The notes under the pieces are model-generated. The model was not told the DNA's origin, ran no database searches, and worked only from the letters and a program-made list of their open reading frames with translations. This document shows, piece by piece, positions 50,773-63,996 of a stretch of 64,000 bases of DNA. Every line of letters starts with the position of its first letter. Position 1 is the first letter of the stretch. A program made the translations under genes and the position numbers. Location: NCBI GenBank assembly GCA_008360955.1, contig LUCM01008319.1, positions 294,599 to 358,598 of the forward strand. Reading direction: 5' to 3'. Origin of the DNA: Fasciolopsis buskii (taxonomy: Eukaryota > Platyhelminthes > Trematoda > Plagiorchiida > Fasciolidae).

Positions 50773-52924
50773 AGCTAGTGGGCACTAAACCTTATTAATT
50801 ATTACTCTGATCAGAGGTCCATCAACCTCCCGCGATATCCGGCTGGTTAAACCACTCGATAATGTGAGCAAAAGACCGCATTAATCGTGGATCTTATATG
50901 CTAACAGAAAAATCGATCAATGACTACTGCTCATGGAAGACCGATAGAAGTGATCTGACGTTAACTAGTAGACGAATGTTTGTGTCTGTTCCATTTGATT
51001 TTTCTCATTAGAATTAGTAGGATAAAGGATTTCCGAGTCAGAATGAAGTCAATGTTCTTGTTCTTTCAAGCTAAAAACACTAGCAATAAAACCTTATCTC
51101 AAGAAGTAAACATACGTTGGTCAAGTTAGTAGTTCAGTATTCATTTAGAAGATTGCAGTCGTATTTAGATGGAGTAAAAAATTGGCCGGAAGATATAACT
51201 CACCGTTGCGAACAATGTTCAGGTCCCCAAATGTTGTTCGTTATGTTCAAAAACCTCCCCCCTTGTTTGGACTCTTCGCAGAGATGTTCTTCGTTAGCGG
51301 GAATCGATCAACGTGGTCATAGACTTGCAAACCACTGACGAATAGATGCTCTGTCACGAGGTAATGTTCAACAGTCCGAAGACTATTGGCTATGCTGGCC
51401 TAATAACTACTGAGTTCAATTCAATCTTCGGAGTGCACGTCTTAGTTCGAGTGTGGCAAACACCTACTCTTGATGACTCACAACAAAGGTCTATCGGTTG
51501 TATACTGGTTACTTGGCACATTAATCGTGAGCTGAGCAATGGTACCACACGATGATCAGTTTCGTGAAGTGGTGAGGATCTTGTTTTGGCCCAAACACAG
51601 AACGTTCTATAAGCAAAAAATTAATTAGGAATAGAAACGCCTCCGAAAATCATCTAATAACAAAATTAATTAAGTTTGTAATTTACAGAGTGGCGTGTTA
51701 AATTCGCATTTGCTTCTGAATAAAATGTTACCTATAGCCACTGACTGTTTACTTTCCAAGCGTGTGAAAACAACATGGTAGGTTCTTTGCATACAAACAA
51801 ACGACGACTTCCGTTTCATAACTCTGTTTTTAAAAGCATAATGCACTGCGTGTACACAGATTGCGACACGTTTGTCCGAATTTGCCATTTTATTCATTTC
51901 AAAGTAAGCATTTTTAACTCAGTCTGGCAGTTTTTTTCCGACGCATTACTTCATCCGGAGCGGTCTGCGCAGGATTCATTACTCTTTTCAATCAAGCATG
52001 CCGCCCGGTTCCGATTTAGGCATTGCCATTGAGATCGTCCACCGCATAAGGACAGTTCCGCAGAGCGAACACATTCGGCCAGTCCCGACTACGCATGCTC
52101 ATTTAGGACCATTTTTTTCGCACTGATTTAGTACTCGAAATTTCAACCGCAATTTCCTCACAGAATACAGAATGAAATGAGCATTGTTAGTTTTAAGTTA
52201 GGCATTCTTGTTTCTGGTGCCCAGACGCTGCGAATTAATTTTCAGCCAAGCATAAAGTCCATAAATTTTTAACTTCATTTTCAAGCCATCTAAGCAGAAC
52301 ACCGATAGTTGTCATCTAAGCACTGAGAGTTGCATCGAAAGCACTTTTAGCAATTACTATTTTTCTCAATTATTGGCTTGGGTTTTTTCTTTGTGACTGA
52401 AAACACGGCCTGTTCTGGTTGACAAATATCGAAATTTGATAACTGGTGAAAAATTGTTTAAGCCGGTCAAACCTGTTTGAATGAATGAAACGGAAGTTCA
52501 AAATTAAGCTTCTTATGTCCATACGATTTTATCTCTTGTAGGACAGATAAATTCAAGACAACTGCAAGTATAATGCACAAATGAATGTTCATTTTGCCGA
52601 AGACTGATATCACAGAGCATAAATTCATTCGCCTCAATCTAAATGTTTTGGTTAAACTGTGTCCTAACCGATTTTTAATGGGCATTTATAAAAAGGACTT
52701 TACTGTCGACATACGGCATCTGGATAATTAGAAGATAAACAAGGGGCCATGACACGGTGAATGTCCAGTCCCTAATTTGAACAGGAAAAGTCTGCAATGG
52801 TAAGATTGTTCTGCAAAATGGCACGAAATCTATCAACAAAGTAACTTGATTTTCCCAAGTTTCAGTAGGGAAAATTATTTCCAGGTAAGAATCATGCTTT
52901 GCCTTGCACGGCGTCCCTTTAGGG
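50773..52924. other. non-coding stretch
   Basis: Short frames only. One on the minus strand (within 52467-52685) begins MNIHLCIILAVVLNLSVL, which has signal-peptide shape, but it is followed by just over 20 residues and a weak donor. I give it no independent call. Confidence 0.4.
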
Positions 52925-52943
52925 TGTTTTGTTTTGTTTTGTT
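52925..52943. repeat. (GTTTT)n, about 3.5 units
   Basis: A short pentanucleotide repeat lying about 40 bases beyond the A-rich tail end of SINE copy D. It may derive from an older, extended tail. Confidence 0.8.
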
Positions 52944-52980
52944 AGTTTAAAGTTCGTGACATTTCACTTTCTTTCTTGAT

Positions 52981-53158
52981 ATCTTTTATCTTTTGCATTC
53001 TTTATTAATGAAATAATAATGCACATCATTATTCAGGAAGGAGGCAGCTGCCAGCAGAGGGCCGCCAAGTGAGGAAATTAATCGGCAATGAGAGGACTCA
53101 AACGCGCGACATTCGCGTCTTAACGCCATGACCTTACCCGCTTGGACACCACCGGCCA
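52981..53158 (-). mobile_element. tRNA-Leu-like SINE, copy D (most informative tRNA part)
   Basis: On the minus strand it starts GGCCGGTGGTG, then has A-box-like TGTCCAAGCGGGTAAGG and a small stem-loop GCG-TTAAGA-CGC placed where an anticodon arm would be (the loop contains AAG). The B-box-like CGTTTGAGTCC and CTCATTGCCG follow. The A-box form CCAAGCGGxxAAGG and the AAG loop resemble leucine tRNAs, so a tRNA-Leu origin is my inference. The body has AATTTCCTCACTTGGC and CTGCTGGCAGCTGCC. The tail has GATGTGCATTATTATT and an A-rich GCAAAAGATAAAAGAT. The architecture is identical to copies A and C. Confidence 0.87.
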
Positions 53159-56100
53159 TATGCATACGAATTCAGCATTACGGAATATACCCCTTTACAA
53201 CTTCGGCGACTATCATTACACGGTTAACCACAAAAAATGACAGGTTTTTCCTTGTTCCACTGCTAAGCAGCGCAAGAAGTCGTCTGCTAGCATGCATGAT
53301 GTGGCTAGGTGCAAACTGTGACACATGTGCAATTTTGAAGAATTCATCAACCTAAAGTAAGTGTACAATCCGTGTTTCCAGTATTTTTGAAAAAGTTTTC
53401 CGCACTCACGAAAACTATAAAATGTTATGAGATTTAAGAGGTTGCACTTCTATGAAAATTGATTACTAATGGGAACACAGCCTCATTTATCACTAAAATT
53501 CGTATTTGCATTCTACCACGGCTGCCTTCACAACAAGAAGTGGCAGTAGCTAGTGTCCATTCCATCCGAACTGGCGCAAGAGCAATGACACAAACACACG
53601 AGTCTGGATGTGTTTTATGCTCATGTTTGACAATCGTGAGTGGCATTACTTGTGAATACGAGTTTGACGAAACATTAGTTCTGGCCTTGTACATCTGTTT
53701 TGTATTTTGGTTGCCAACTATCAAAGATTGTGACCTCCATTGAATAGCTGACATAACGACACAAAATATGCAGTCTGTTGTGAAAATGTCTTTATCATCT
53801 ACTCTTCTAAAAGATCATCATAACAATAAACTTCACTCCGAAGACATAGGCATTTCAAATAACGTAAAAAACCGAACACTTCACTGTTGTGAACGCCATG
53901 TAGACTAAGTGAATCCATTAATATATTAACCAGTTGAGTGTTGAGCCCAGTGACCAGTCTGACACAATGAAGCCAAGCAAAGATCATGTGATGCCCGGTT
54001 TGCAACGACCATGGAATCGTGCCAGCAGCAATGGAGTCGAAATCAATACTAAGAGGTCAAGAGAAATCAGCATTTATCATGGTGCACTGAAGATTTTGCA
54101 ATAAGCAGAAGCCAAGACTCTGAGAATATTAGTAGATAAAATACAGTGTACGTGAAACTGCGTTATAGAGCATGATGTGCGTTTAGCACAATATGCCAGA
54201 AGGATGAAGAATACTGACAGTAAGACTATAACAAGAAAAACTGTATTGATAAGGTACAACAAAATGGTGCTTTCCATACCGAATCGTTGTGAACAAACAT
54301 CCGTGACGAAAGCACCGCATGGTTCAAATGTGTCAGTTAGAAAAACAGAACGAACACTTAACAATGGTTTTTGGGATAAAAAGCTTGATGGAAAGAAGCG
54401 CATCGTTTTGGAAAGGGGGAAAATGATAAGAGCGCAAATATCACACTGAATGTTTGTGCAGTAAAGCGCTAAACAGGCAGTTTACTTATACAAGCCTAAC
54501 ATCTAAAATTGTTGGTATGAACTGAGTCTAGGAGAGTAGTAGACACGCAAGTAAATAACGAGGCTGTTGGTGATTCGGAGTGTCCTTTTAATGAACGAAC
54601 GGAATGTTGTTTCTATGGCCAGTCTTGCAAGATTCGGCGCCTTAAATTCGCACGTTAAAGTGACGAACTCCGCACGAAATAATATTGAATGTTCTGCAAA
54701 AATCCAAACCTTTGTTATCATATTTATTAATTCATATCTGATAAATTACGATGGCGTGATAAATACACAATTTCATTTGAACTTTGCGCTCACAAGCCAG
54801 CTTGACTTGGCTTTTCCGATCAAAAATACGCCCATTACTCCCCAACGCCGTCCTCTCATCTTTCTGTACAGAAACAAACGGCACAAGTTGAGAAGACTCG
54901 TTATCAAACCCACACTAATTTCGGTGTGCTACCTCATTCAATCCTCAACTGCAAAATGGTTATGGACGTGGTATTCTGCACTTCACAAATGGCATGTTAA
55001 TAACCAATAACAGTATCATCCAAAGATAGATAAGTTATTTAGACTATATAAATTAATTCTTAATGATAGCACGTGGAAACCGGCTAATTATCATGTTCCT
55101 TGGGGTACTTTTCGTTTCGTTAGTGTCCACGACCCACCAAACCGGTTCATGTTAACAAAAATAAGTGAGATATCGACCGATGGTCGCATCCAACAAAATT
55201 CGTTTCATGGGCGAGCTAATCACGTTGATGAAGACAGTGATCTAACTGCTTCGTAGGGAATGATGTCGGGCACTAGGGGGCAAATATTATTTAACAGGCG
55301 CATCACTTAGATGACAAACGGGTTTCTAATAAGAACCGGTAGTGTCACACTACCTCACTAGCTTCATGTAACGGGTACTAGTAGGTGCAAATAACAACAG
55401 AACTCCCGCTATAAGGTTGCCACGTGTTGCAATAACCAACTGGTGCAGTGAATATTCAAAAAGGATCATTATCCTCCTCAGCGACCAAGCCACAGTAATC
55501 TAAATGGATGCAAAATGCAAAATACCTTAAAAAATAATAGCATCACGATCTTTCGAATAATATGGAATCATCGTTTACGATGTTCACTGCCATTTTACCA
55601 GGCCTCCTCACATCAGAGTCCTCTTCATTTCCCAGTTGTCGAAGTGAATAGCTGAGTCAATATTTCACAATGGCATTGCCATCATGTTTAAGCTTATGAT
55701 TCTGGCTTCTCGAGACGCTTCTGTAACATCTATAAGAAAAGATTTTTGGTAAGCTCTGCCTATGAACATATTCACATAAGAAAAGCAGCGCAATTTAGAA
55801 TACATGTTATAAACCACCATTTCGGTTACATTGGCTAACCTCTTTCCAGGTAGGTTGACTATCGATTGTGAATCTGCTCTGAACAGGTTTCCCATGATAA
55901 CGGAAGCGTCAGCTCACTATCAAATATTACCAACCACGCTGTTTTCCATAGTTCAAACTTTCCAAATAACATACCACATGAGTTACCTTTTTACCGATAC
56001 GGTCCGGAATATCTCCGATAGTGGTACATTATTGCTTGTGAACTTTTTTTGATACTGTTCCCTGTGTCACATCTACTAATAATGTACACACCTTGTTTTA

Positions 56101-59100
56101 ATAGTCTCCGTAACAATCTTAGAAACATTACTCTTATATATTCATTCGTTTAGTTTGATTAGTTCAAACTCTTTTAATTTCTTTGGCATATTGATAATCT
56201 TGGCATCAGCAAGTACGTCCTACAACGTGGTCCATGTTAATTGGCCACTCCACGGAACTGTGTGCATACAATCGGTCCCATTTTTACGTGTCCTTAAAGT
56301 TCACATTATCTAACAGCTTAATCAATCATCCGAGAGATGGATTTGATTAAGGAGTTGATGTTCAAACGGCCGGTGTCACCGTAATCCCCGCAAGTGTGCG
56401 AGAATGTGGCGTATAACTGTCATTGGACTGTGTCCTCCAAATGCCATCACCAAGGCAAATGACCTCAAAGATAACACTTGCACTAGTAATAGCCTTTGTC
56501 AGGAGAACAGAACGGCAGAGCAGACGTTAGAGAATATTCATTGTGAGACTCAAATGCAAACCAAATCAGTCGGGTGAGGGTTAAACATCATAAATTTTTA
56601 ATCTTAGTGAATGGGCTGCTGCAGTCTGTTGCATTCATACGCTTTTATTAGCCTCAGATGTAAGCAGTGAATGAATGATTATGCGAAGTTTCCACCTATT
56701 TTGGTCATCTGCCTCCAAACAATACGTTCGTCTCACGTCTCATTTCGTGCTGACACCTCGTGACGGAGAACGTTCAAGATATAGCATGACAGACAATAAC
56801 GCAAGAAAATGAGATACAGGTACGAAATCGGGCAGTTTATTTACGAAGATACACATTTAGTAAATGAAAATGAAAGAAGACTAAAAGATGGAAACGACAC
56901 ACACCGGCTGAATGACATGCACATTTGATACTGTTTTATTTTGTACACAATAAATCATCTAAGAAAATTTGGCGTGCGGGATTTAATAGAACTGTATTCA
57001 TTTGTCGTTTTCGAAATGTTCAACTTTTCCGGGGATTTTGTTCGTAAACCGGTAGAAGCACATTTATTGCAACAGATTTTTTGCACAGCTCCGGAGGCCG
57101 TTGTTTAATTAGTCGGTAATCGGGAGATTATAAGGTTTGGCTTCAAACTTGAGGGTAATTTTATTGATTTTTGAACACGAAAATTTATATGCTTAAACCC
57201 GCTTCTTCCGAGAACGAATTTTAGGCAACGGTCATCATTTTATTACTGCTCCCTCCTTGGATGGCACTCGGAGTCTGGCAGTTACAATCCATTTCCTGAA
57301 GGTTGGATCAAACAGGTTGGTGTTCTTCTGCACACTTGGGTAGCTGCCTCGTCAGTTCAACAAGTTTCGTCACGGGGCCACGTGATTAGATGAGCAGCCA
57401 TTGAATCGGTGGTCAGATCTACTTTTTTTCCCCAAACTAAGATCTTGCGATGAGAGACGTCACTAATGAGCATTTGAGCTGGGAATTATTAAATGTGATT
57501 TCATGTACAGGATATAGTAGTCCTCACTGCGGAACTATCTCTCCTGCCAAGCATTTTGGAAATGTTTCTTCACTCGTGATGGTATCCTTCAACGTTATCA
57601 TCGGTTTCTCAAGGTTGCATTGATAAACCTGTCTGGATAGCTAATATCGAAGGAAATTCAGGTTAAAAAATTTTACCCGTACAGAACAAACAGCATCTGG
57701 TTAAAATGTACGTGGTGTGAATTTTCTTACCACTGACTGGCCGATTGACTGACTGATTGAAATTGATGGCTGACTGACCGGCTTGTTTCCCGAATGAATG
57801 GAACAAAACTAATAATTTCTATATGTAATGCAGGGCATGTCCTCTTTTTCTAAACGTCCCCAGGAAAACAGTTTGAGAAATTGAAAGTTGCTGTCTGGCC
57901 GGCTAATGCAGTAACCGCAGAAACCTACGTTAGTTTACTGTACGCCTTAAAATGTCTTTCTGGAATGCTAATTATATCTGAAATGTGACGTCATCGGAAA
58001 ATTGAACATTTTTATTTTGCAAGTAATCTGCCTGTATATAATTTAGCTAATCACAGACTTAATCACACTTTTCATCCAAAGTTATGAAGATCGAAAGTTT
58101 CACACCCAACAATGGTAGATAGAAACACCGACAGTCCTCATGCTAAAATATTTCCGCTACCTCCCTAACGCATCATTTCACACAACCGCCACCGTTACGT
58201 TTCCATCGCTTGGAAATCACGTGATGAGTTTCATTGAAAATACTTGCAACGGAGTAGAGAACGTGTGGTTCGCTACACATTAGACGAGAGTGTCACCATG
58301 TAGATTCATCGGCAGAGGTTGAATGGATCAGGTTGTCGCTTATGGGAAACTCTGTAAATTCCGATGGATAACAAAATAAAAATAGTGGGTTCACAAATAG
58401 ACAATACTGTTAGGAAATTAAGCACAAGGATACCTCAACAATTTCCCTGAAGCCACTTTGAATTCTCCCAACTCCAAACAGTAGCTATCCTACGTCAATC
58501 TCCTTCCTTCTCTGGATGCCTGCTTTGTTTTCAGCGCGGAAGGTCTCGGGAGTCGCATTTGCCTTTAGCCTTCGGCATCATGAAACGATCGCGCTACATC
58601 TACATGGCAGTCTGTGTCGGATGTGCTTGTGATCGTTGCAGTAACCCTGAAACTTCTACCCGCTCATCTGCCGTGTGAGCGCCCCATAATCCTATTCGTG
58701 GTGGCTTAACTCCTCCTGGTATATAACCCGAATTTCCAGTCGTAATGTTGACTCGGTCCCAAATCGCTTGGTGTACGTTTTACTCTTTACCGACTTGAAA
58801 AATCTGGCACCAGTTCTTAGTCCTTTATAACTGAACTGCTCCAGGAATTTCAGATATACTGTTCGCCTTGTGAATCGACCGTTCCGTGAATTACACCTAG
58901 ATTATTCAGTCGTTGTCGTTAACTTAGGAATCGGGTGCACGCTTCACGAATTTCCTACCAACTGAATGGGAATTCAGTTTCAGAGACGGTTGTTCAACAT
59001 TAAATGTTTGACTGTTGTTCAAATGTCGAAACTACCAACCGAAATTTGTGTATCACACAAGGAATCGACACATCGCTGCATCGGACATTTTCTCATTTTT

Positions 59101-61017
59101 AGATGCACCTGCCCACTGACATGTTTTATAACCACTCACTACGAAAGTTGGTCTTCTTCCTCTCATATACCCACATGATCGTTTACGCGACCGCAAACGG
59201 GATAATATCAATGAACTGACGAGCAACTAACTGTCTACGTGCAAAAAGTTTGGACAAGCAATATTCGACAAAGTAATATAGTGGGAGATTGAATTGTTTC
59301 CACATGAAACAGCTCATCACGTGATATCACCACTCAATTCACCATCAAGAAACCAGGAATATGCACTACTGATGACTCCAAACAAGTGTGAAACGGCTTC
59401 ACAGTGCTTCCATAGTTTCTTAATGATGACTTGAGCGATGAAATCAAGTGGTGAACCATTTCACGCAGAAATAATATTCGATTTCCTGTTTTCTTTCAGA
59501 TAAATAAATATTTTATGGGATAGATGCAGGGATTAGCGACCATACAACATTCCTCATGTGAGGGTTCTGAAAAGGTGATGACTCACATACAGTGGAATTC
59601 CTAGGGTTTGGGGAAATTATGCTCACCTTTTGAAACTTCCACTGCAATTTAAGTTACAATTTGATCGAGGATGTCAAAGTATTTAATAAATTGCCTTGTG
59701 CAACACATGGCAGCAGGAATCACTCCGTTCTCTCATTTAAATGTAAACTGCACTATGATCAGTAAAATAACATGATCTTTCATGTCAGTTAGATTTTAAA
59801 GATCAACACTCATTAGTTAAGGCAATTCATGGCAAATCAGAGATCTCAGAAACTGGGGTAATTTTCAATTTAGGCTAGCAGTAAACCATGGGATTAGATC
59901 GATATGTCCCCATCCTTGATACCCTATGAATTAACTGTCTGTAATTGCTGCAGTTCAGACCCTCCAGCTTGGTCCGTATTGTTATTCCCTAGTTCATATT
60001 CCCCCATAAATATATCCTACTGGCCCACTAGTTTAAATATTTGTGCCCAAATAACCTTGCTGATAGCTTTCATTCTACGTCTTGGGTGATTTTGAGCTCC
60101 TGTTCAGCTTAGATTGGCCTTGTGCCTGGTTGCATCGTGACGAGCCTAACTTGATTTGGTTTCTTCAGTCCTGTATCTGACATACTGCTTTGTTACTGTT
60201 GACAGTAGTGTTTCATAAATTTACCTTCAAGCAAAAGTACGTTTTAGGGGGGTGTCCCGAGTAAAACTTATTTTGAACGGTGATTTTTCACCAAACTTTT
60301 AATGGTGTACTTACTTACCACTTCATATGATGCTTGCAATTGTCACATAAAGAACCACACCTGATTATTATTGCTGGAATAGGACTAAATGTTTTGCGAC
60401 CTCCGTTTGTGTAACTAGACTGTCGACCCAATTTTGGTAATACAATTACTGCGATGGAAGAACTTAAATAAAATAAAGGCAGTAGAGTCAGTCGACGAGG
60501 CTGATAGTCTTATGGTCTTCAGCGCACTATCAATGATTTCTTCAAAATGACCGTGTTGATTGCGAGCATCACCAGGTCACTATTTCACAGCTTGTCAGCA
60601 ACATATTGGTTAAAAAGCTACTCAGGTCTTATGCATCTTGCAAGTTTGTGCTTAGCCTGTCCTCGCATAACACGAAACCGTTGAGTATTTAACACATAGT
60701 TGGTGAAAAAGTGAAGATGGACAGTGTTTTCCATTTCTGACCATCAAGAAGTGGAAATACGAGTGAAATTCTTTAGGCTTAGGTCAATTTGGCCTTAAGT
60801 AGCGTTTCTTTGGTCCCAGAAATGCGATATACGTTGTACAAAACGAATGAAGTAATCAAACATATCCCAATATGGACAGTATAAACCAGCTTTCGTTTAC
60901 TAATTTTCCAAATGCTGAGGTAAAAACTTGTAATTGTCTTTCGATCCAGTCCCTATTAACTCAAGTTGCCAACTTCCTGTCAACAAGTCACATAGTTGGT
61001 GTAACGGTGCTGTTCAG
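53159..61017. other. gene-poor stretch
   Basis: Open frames include 54567-55010(+) (147 codons, no motif, basic C-terminal half) and the mutually antisense pairs 53434-53754(-)/53459-53743(+) and 54077-54403(-)/54177-54449(+). None has convincing splice borders. A GC-richer, low-frame block at 58480-58760 and another at 55130-55460 look like dispersed-repeat sequence, but I see no second copy. The stretch 56053-58965 has no open frame above 60 codons at all, the emptiest part of the window. Confidence 0.4.
57733..57781. repeat. degenerate CTGA/GACT tetranucleotide repeat
   Basis: A run built from TGACTGGCCGATTGACTGAC and neighbouring variants, with period close to four. It is imperfect, so probably an old microsatellite. 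Confidence 0.7.
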
Positions 61018-61119
61018 CTACCCATTCCAAAGTGTTCCTGGTTCGTATATGCGATCGAGGCTCCCGTGACTCCGAACGTTACCCTGACCTCCGGAAAAAT
61101 GAGTACGATTTTGCATTGG
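61018..61119 (+). CDS. candidate exon, N-terminal part of a fibronectin III-like domain
   Basis: A GTGCTGTTCAG acceptor and a GTAAGA donor bound exactly 34 codons (phase 0 at both ends). The second half reads EAPVTPNVTLTSGKMSTILH and ends with W. This is the usual opening of an FN3 domain: Pro-rich start, strand A/B with NVTLTS, then the invariant Trp of strand B/C. It includes one N-glycosylation sequon (NVT). Introns next to this Trp are plausible in FN3-containing adhesion receptors. The region is richer in G+C than its surroundings. The first half (LPIPKCSWFVYAI) would be the end of a preceding module. It could belong to the same gene as the piece at 63845-63996, whose middle exon I could not find. 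Confidence 0.35.
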
Positions 61120-63844
61120 GTAAGATATCAGGCGGTCGAAACAAAAAACGAATGTGATAACATTTTGTTTGGCTATGATAAGAAATTCAAAACAACGGGC
61201 CTATTCGTTGTTTCACTTAAACATATACTTTTCATCAAATGACAACGTGCGGGGATTTTGTTTTATTGTTGGGAAATCTCTTACCGATCAAAGGACCACG
61301 TTACCCGATTATCTTGTCCAATGGGTGAGTGATCTAATGCAGGTTACGGTGCGTTCGATGTCACGTTTTGAAACAATAATAACGAGAGGCACAGATTTTT
61401 CGGTAGTAAACTTTTTGTAATCGGGTCGTAGACTTGGTATAGTATGATGGTGTTTTTGCGCAAGCTATTACTGTGTTGCCATTTCCCCATATTCCCTTAA
61501 GTATTTAATATACTAACCCACTAACGATGCGTACTACTTACAACAAAACCAACACATCGGAACTGATGTATGTTTTTTTGTAAATTGACATAGTTTTTTC
61601 GAAGAAAAGCGTCGGAATGCGCGCCCGACAACTCAAATGCAGTTTCAATCCTACCACTTTTATTAACCTCGGATAATTGTGAAATAACACGGATGAAAGA
61701 ATAATCCCAATACGACAAGCAAGTCAGAGTACTCTACATATTTCGCAGATGGAGGTGATATTGTAAAAAATATTGGACAATAAACAGAAGTTCATTGAGC
61801 GGACGAACGCAATTCAAAATGTTCACGTCAGTCTTCTCCCCTGGGAGATAGTTTACGAAAATTCTCAAACTTTGTTAGGTGCGGCAGATTACATATTCCC
61901 AGTTTGTGACCACATCTTCCCGTAGAAACTCCCCACGGACATTTGTCTCAGGCAACGAGATAGCTGACCCGAAAAACCAAGAATGGTTATCACGGTGCCG
62001 GTGGTCAGGGATAATTGTACACTTTGTTGTCCCGTCACTCATGGTGATGGGTGGAATTTTGTCCTGGAGACGCGAATAATTATACCCCTTAGTGAATCAA
62101 GTAAACCAATTTTGGCTGAACAAAGGTTGAACTAGAGAGACCAAAATAACACAAAACTTCTGGGCCTTTGTTTCCCTATTTTCTTCACAACAACAGCAAC
62201 AACCAGCAAATTTTTAGGAAAAAAAGCAAGCTAAATCTTTCCCTGATTGTCCGAGTTTAGCTGCTCTGTTTCTAACCAACCCAGTCCTGAGTCTGGCGGT
62301 TGAAACTGTCCATCTTGCAGGAAGTTTTGAGCACATGCTAGGAGATTCAAAAGCCAGAACTTTTCCAAATCTTATGCCCGTTCGTCTTGGGGATTGGAGG
62401 CAATTTTACACTGGCACTCAAGGATTGATTCGGGTCGACGTGCAAATGTGGCGGTCCTAAACAACAAAATTAGGTGTTTAGTGGTTTACTGTTCCATTAG
62501 TCTACTTGGGTTGCCCCTCGAAGTTAGAAGCAAAAAAGCCGTTACCATCGTTTGAAGAAGTTATCCAACGCAGATATGGAGGACTCCGGTTGGTTTAGGG
62601 GGAGAAAGCAGCACCAAAACAACACTGCCCAAGTTTACACCAAACGGTTCTCAGTACGAACAAACAATTCACAAAGTCGCCCATACTTTCCAACACTGTG
62701 TTTACCACGTACCATGGATACCGGTAAAACAATAAAACACCATTTATTTGTAGGGACTGTTGCCGGGACGGACGGTGTTGCATGCGCGTACAAGTAACCT
62801 GTGCACACGGAACCATTTCCCCAGTGTTCCATGCAAACAATCGGACTGTCATTGGAACAGTCGCTTCCGGAGGTCAGGCACAACGTGACCACGTGTACTC
62901 TGACAAAAGCGAACCACAAGAAATTTCAACATGGGAGCCTCGGAGAATGGCGGCGAGCCAAAGACAATAACAAACTTTTGGTGGTCACTTCCCTGACGAG
63001 ACCAACCAGTTTACAAAAGCGGAATCAAGCTAGGAATTAGCGCATCAAAACAAAAACAAAAGCAAACCGGAGTCTGAATATCCGCGGACTGTGAGCTCTA
63101 GTACAAACGCTAGTTAAAAAATCATTCTTCTGTAAACTGATTTACAACTTATCATGGTGAACAGCCTGGACCATTTAGCTGACTAAGGAAAGTAGTAATA
63201 GTTTTCTCACAGTGAAGATTACTCAAAATGGGATACAGTACAGAAATATCTTAGAATGTTCTATGATATCCGCCTATTAGCTTATTCGTAAACAATTCTT
63301 GTTCCCAGTTACGTTGCCGAAGAATAAACTAATTTTATGAATAAATTTATTGGTCTTTGTTGAACGTGCTGAGTTTTCATGAGGTATTGATCGTGAAGCT
63401 GTGCATTCAGAATATCACAAAAACAAACTATCGGTCGTTAAGTCTTCGACTTATGCCGCGATTATAGCTCAACTCCTTGGGCCAAACTACCTTTATACAA
63501 CACTAGGGATTGCAGGAAGAATGACAATTTACTCTACAACTTTTCCTAATCGCTTGATGAAGCTGGGATTCTCATGCAAACCCCGAAGTCTGGGTGCTTC
63601 ACAGACTCCAATCAGTTCACTAGACGGAATTTGTAAATATTGGCCATATCCTTGTTAAAATTGTGGAATACAACGATTTATTGAGGCATTTGACAGCTGC
63701 CGACGAGAAATGGATAGTTTACAATCAAATTTTGCAGAAACGGCTTTGGGCCTTGCGACTTTAAGCACGGCAAGAAGAGGAAATTGTACACTGCAATATC
63801 ACGTTGCTTTCATGCTGATACTTACAAGACCTTGCGTTTTTCAG
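61120..63844. other. putative intronic stretch with overlapping open frames
   Basis: At 62552-63040 both strands are open in several frames (81, 85, 94 and 79 codons). The stretch is GC-richer than the flanks, which partly explains the overlap. One plus-strand frame (62552-62797) contains QVYTKRFSVRTNNSQSRPYF, faintly FN3-like, but its borders are unclear. A further 85-codon frame lies at 63401-63658(+). I cannot connect these to the flanking FN3-like pieces. Confidence 0.35.
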
Positions 63845-63996
63845 TTTCTGCCTGGGAGTCAAACAGCCATTTTGGAAGTGCGATTTCGCCGGCAAACCAG
63901 TTCCAAATCATTCAACCTTTAAAAACCTCCAACTGTTATTCATTCTGGAGTTGTTATGTTCAGTCAAAAAGTGTGACCATACAAAAGACCGTATAG
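63845..63996 (+). CDS. candidate exon, C-terminal part of a fibronectin III-like domain
   Basis: After a CTTGCGTTTTTCAG acceptor the frame reads VSAWESNSHFGSAISPANQF and onward to a stop at 63994-63996. The Val codon is completed across the junction. The order (F-S-)V-S-A-W-E-S-N-x-x-x-G-x-A-x-S-P matches the last two strands of FN3 domains (YxFxVxAxNxxGxGxxS). The acceptor could alternatively lie a little upstream, since the frame is open from 63784. The last part of the frame (SFWSCYVQSKSVTIQKTV) is not FN3-like, so a donor may be used before it. It would pair with the opening half at 61018-61119 if a middle exon exists in between. Confidence 0.28.
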
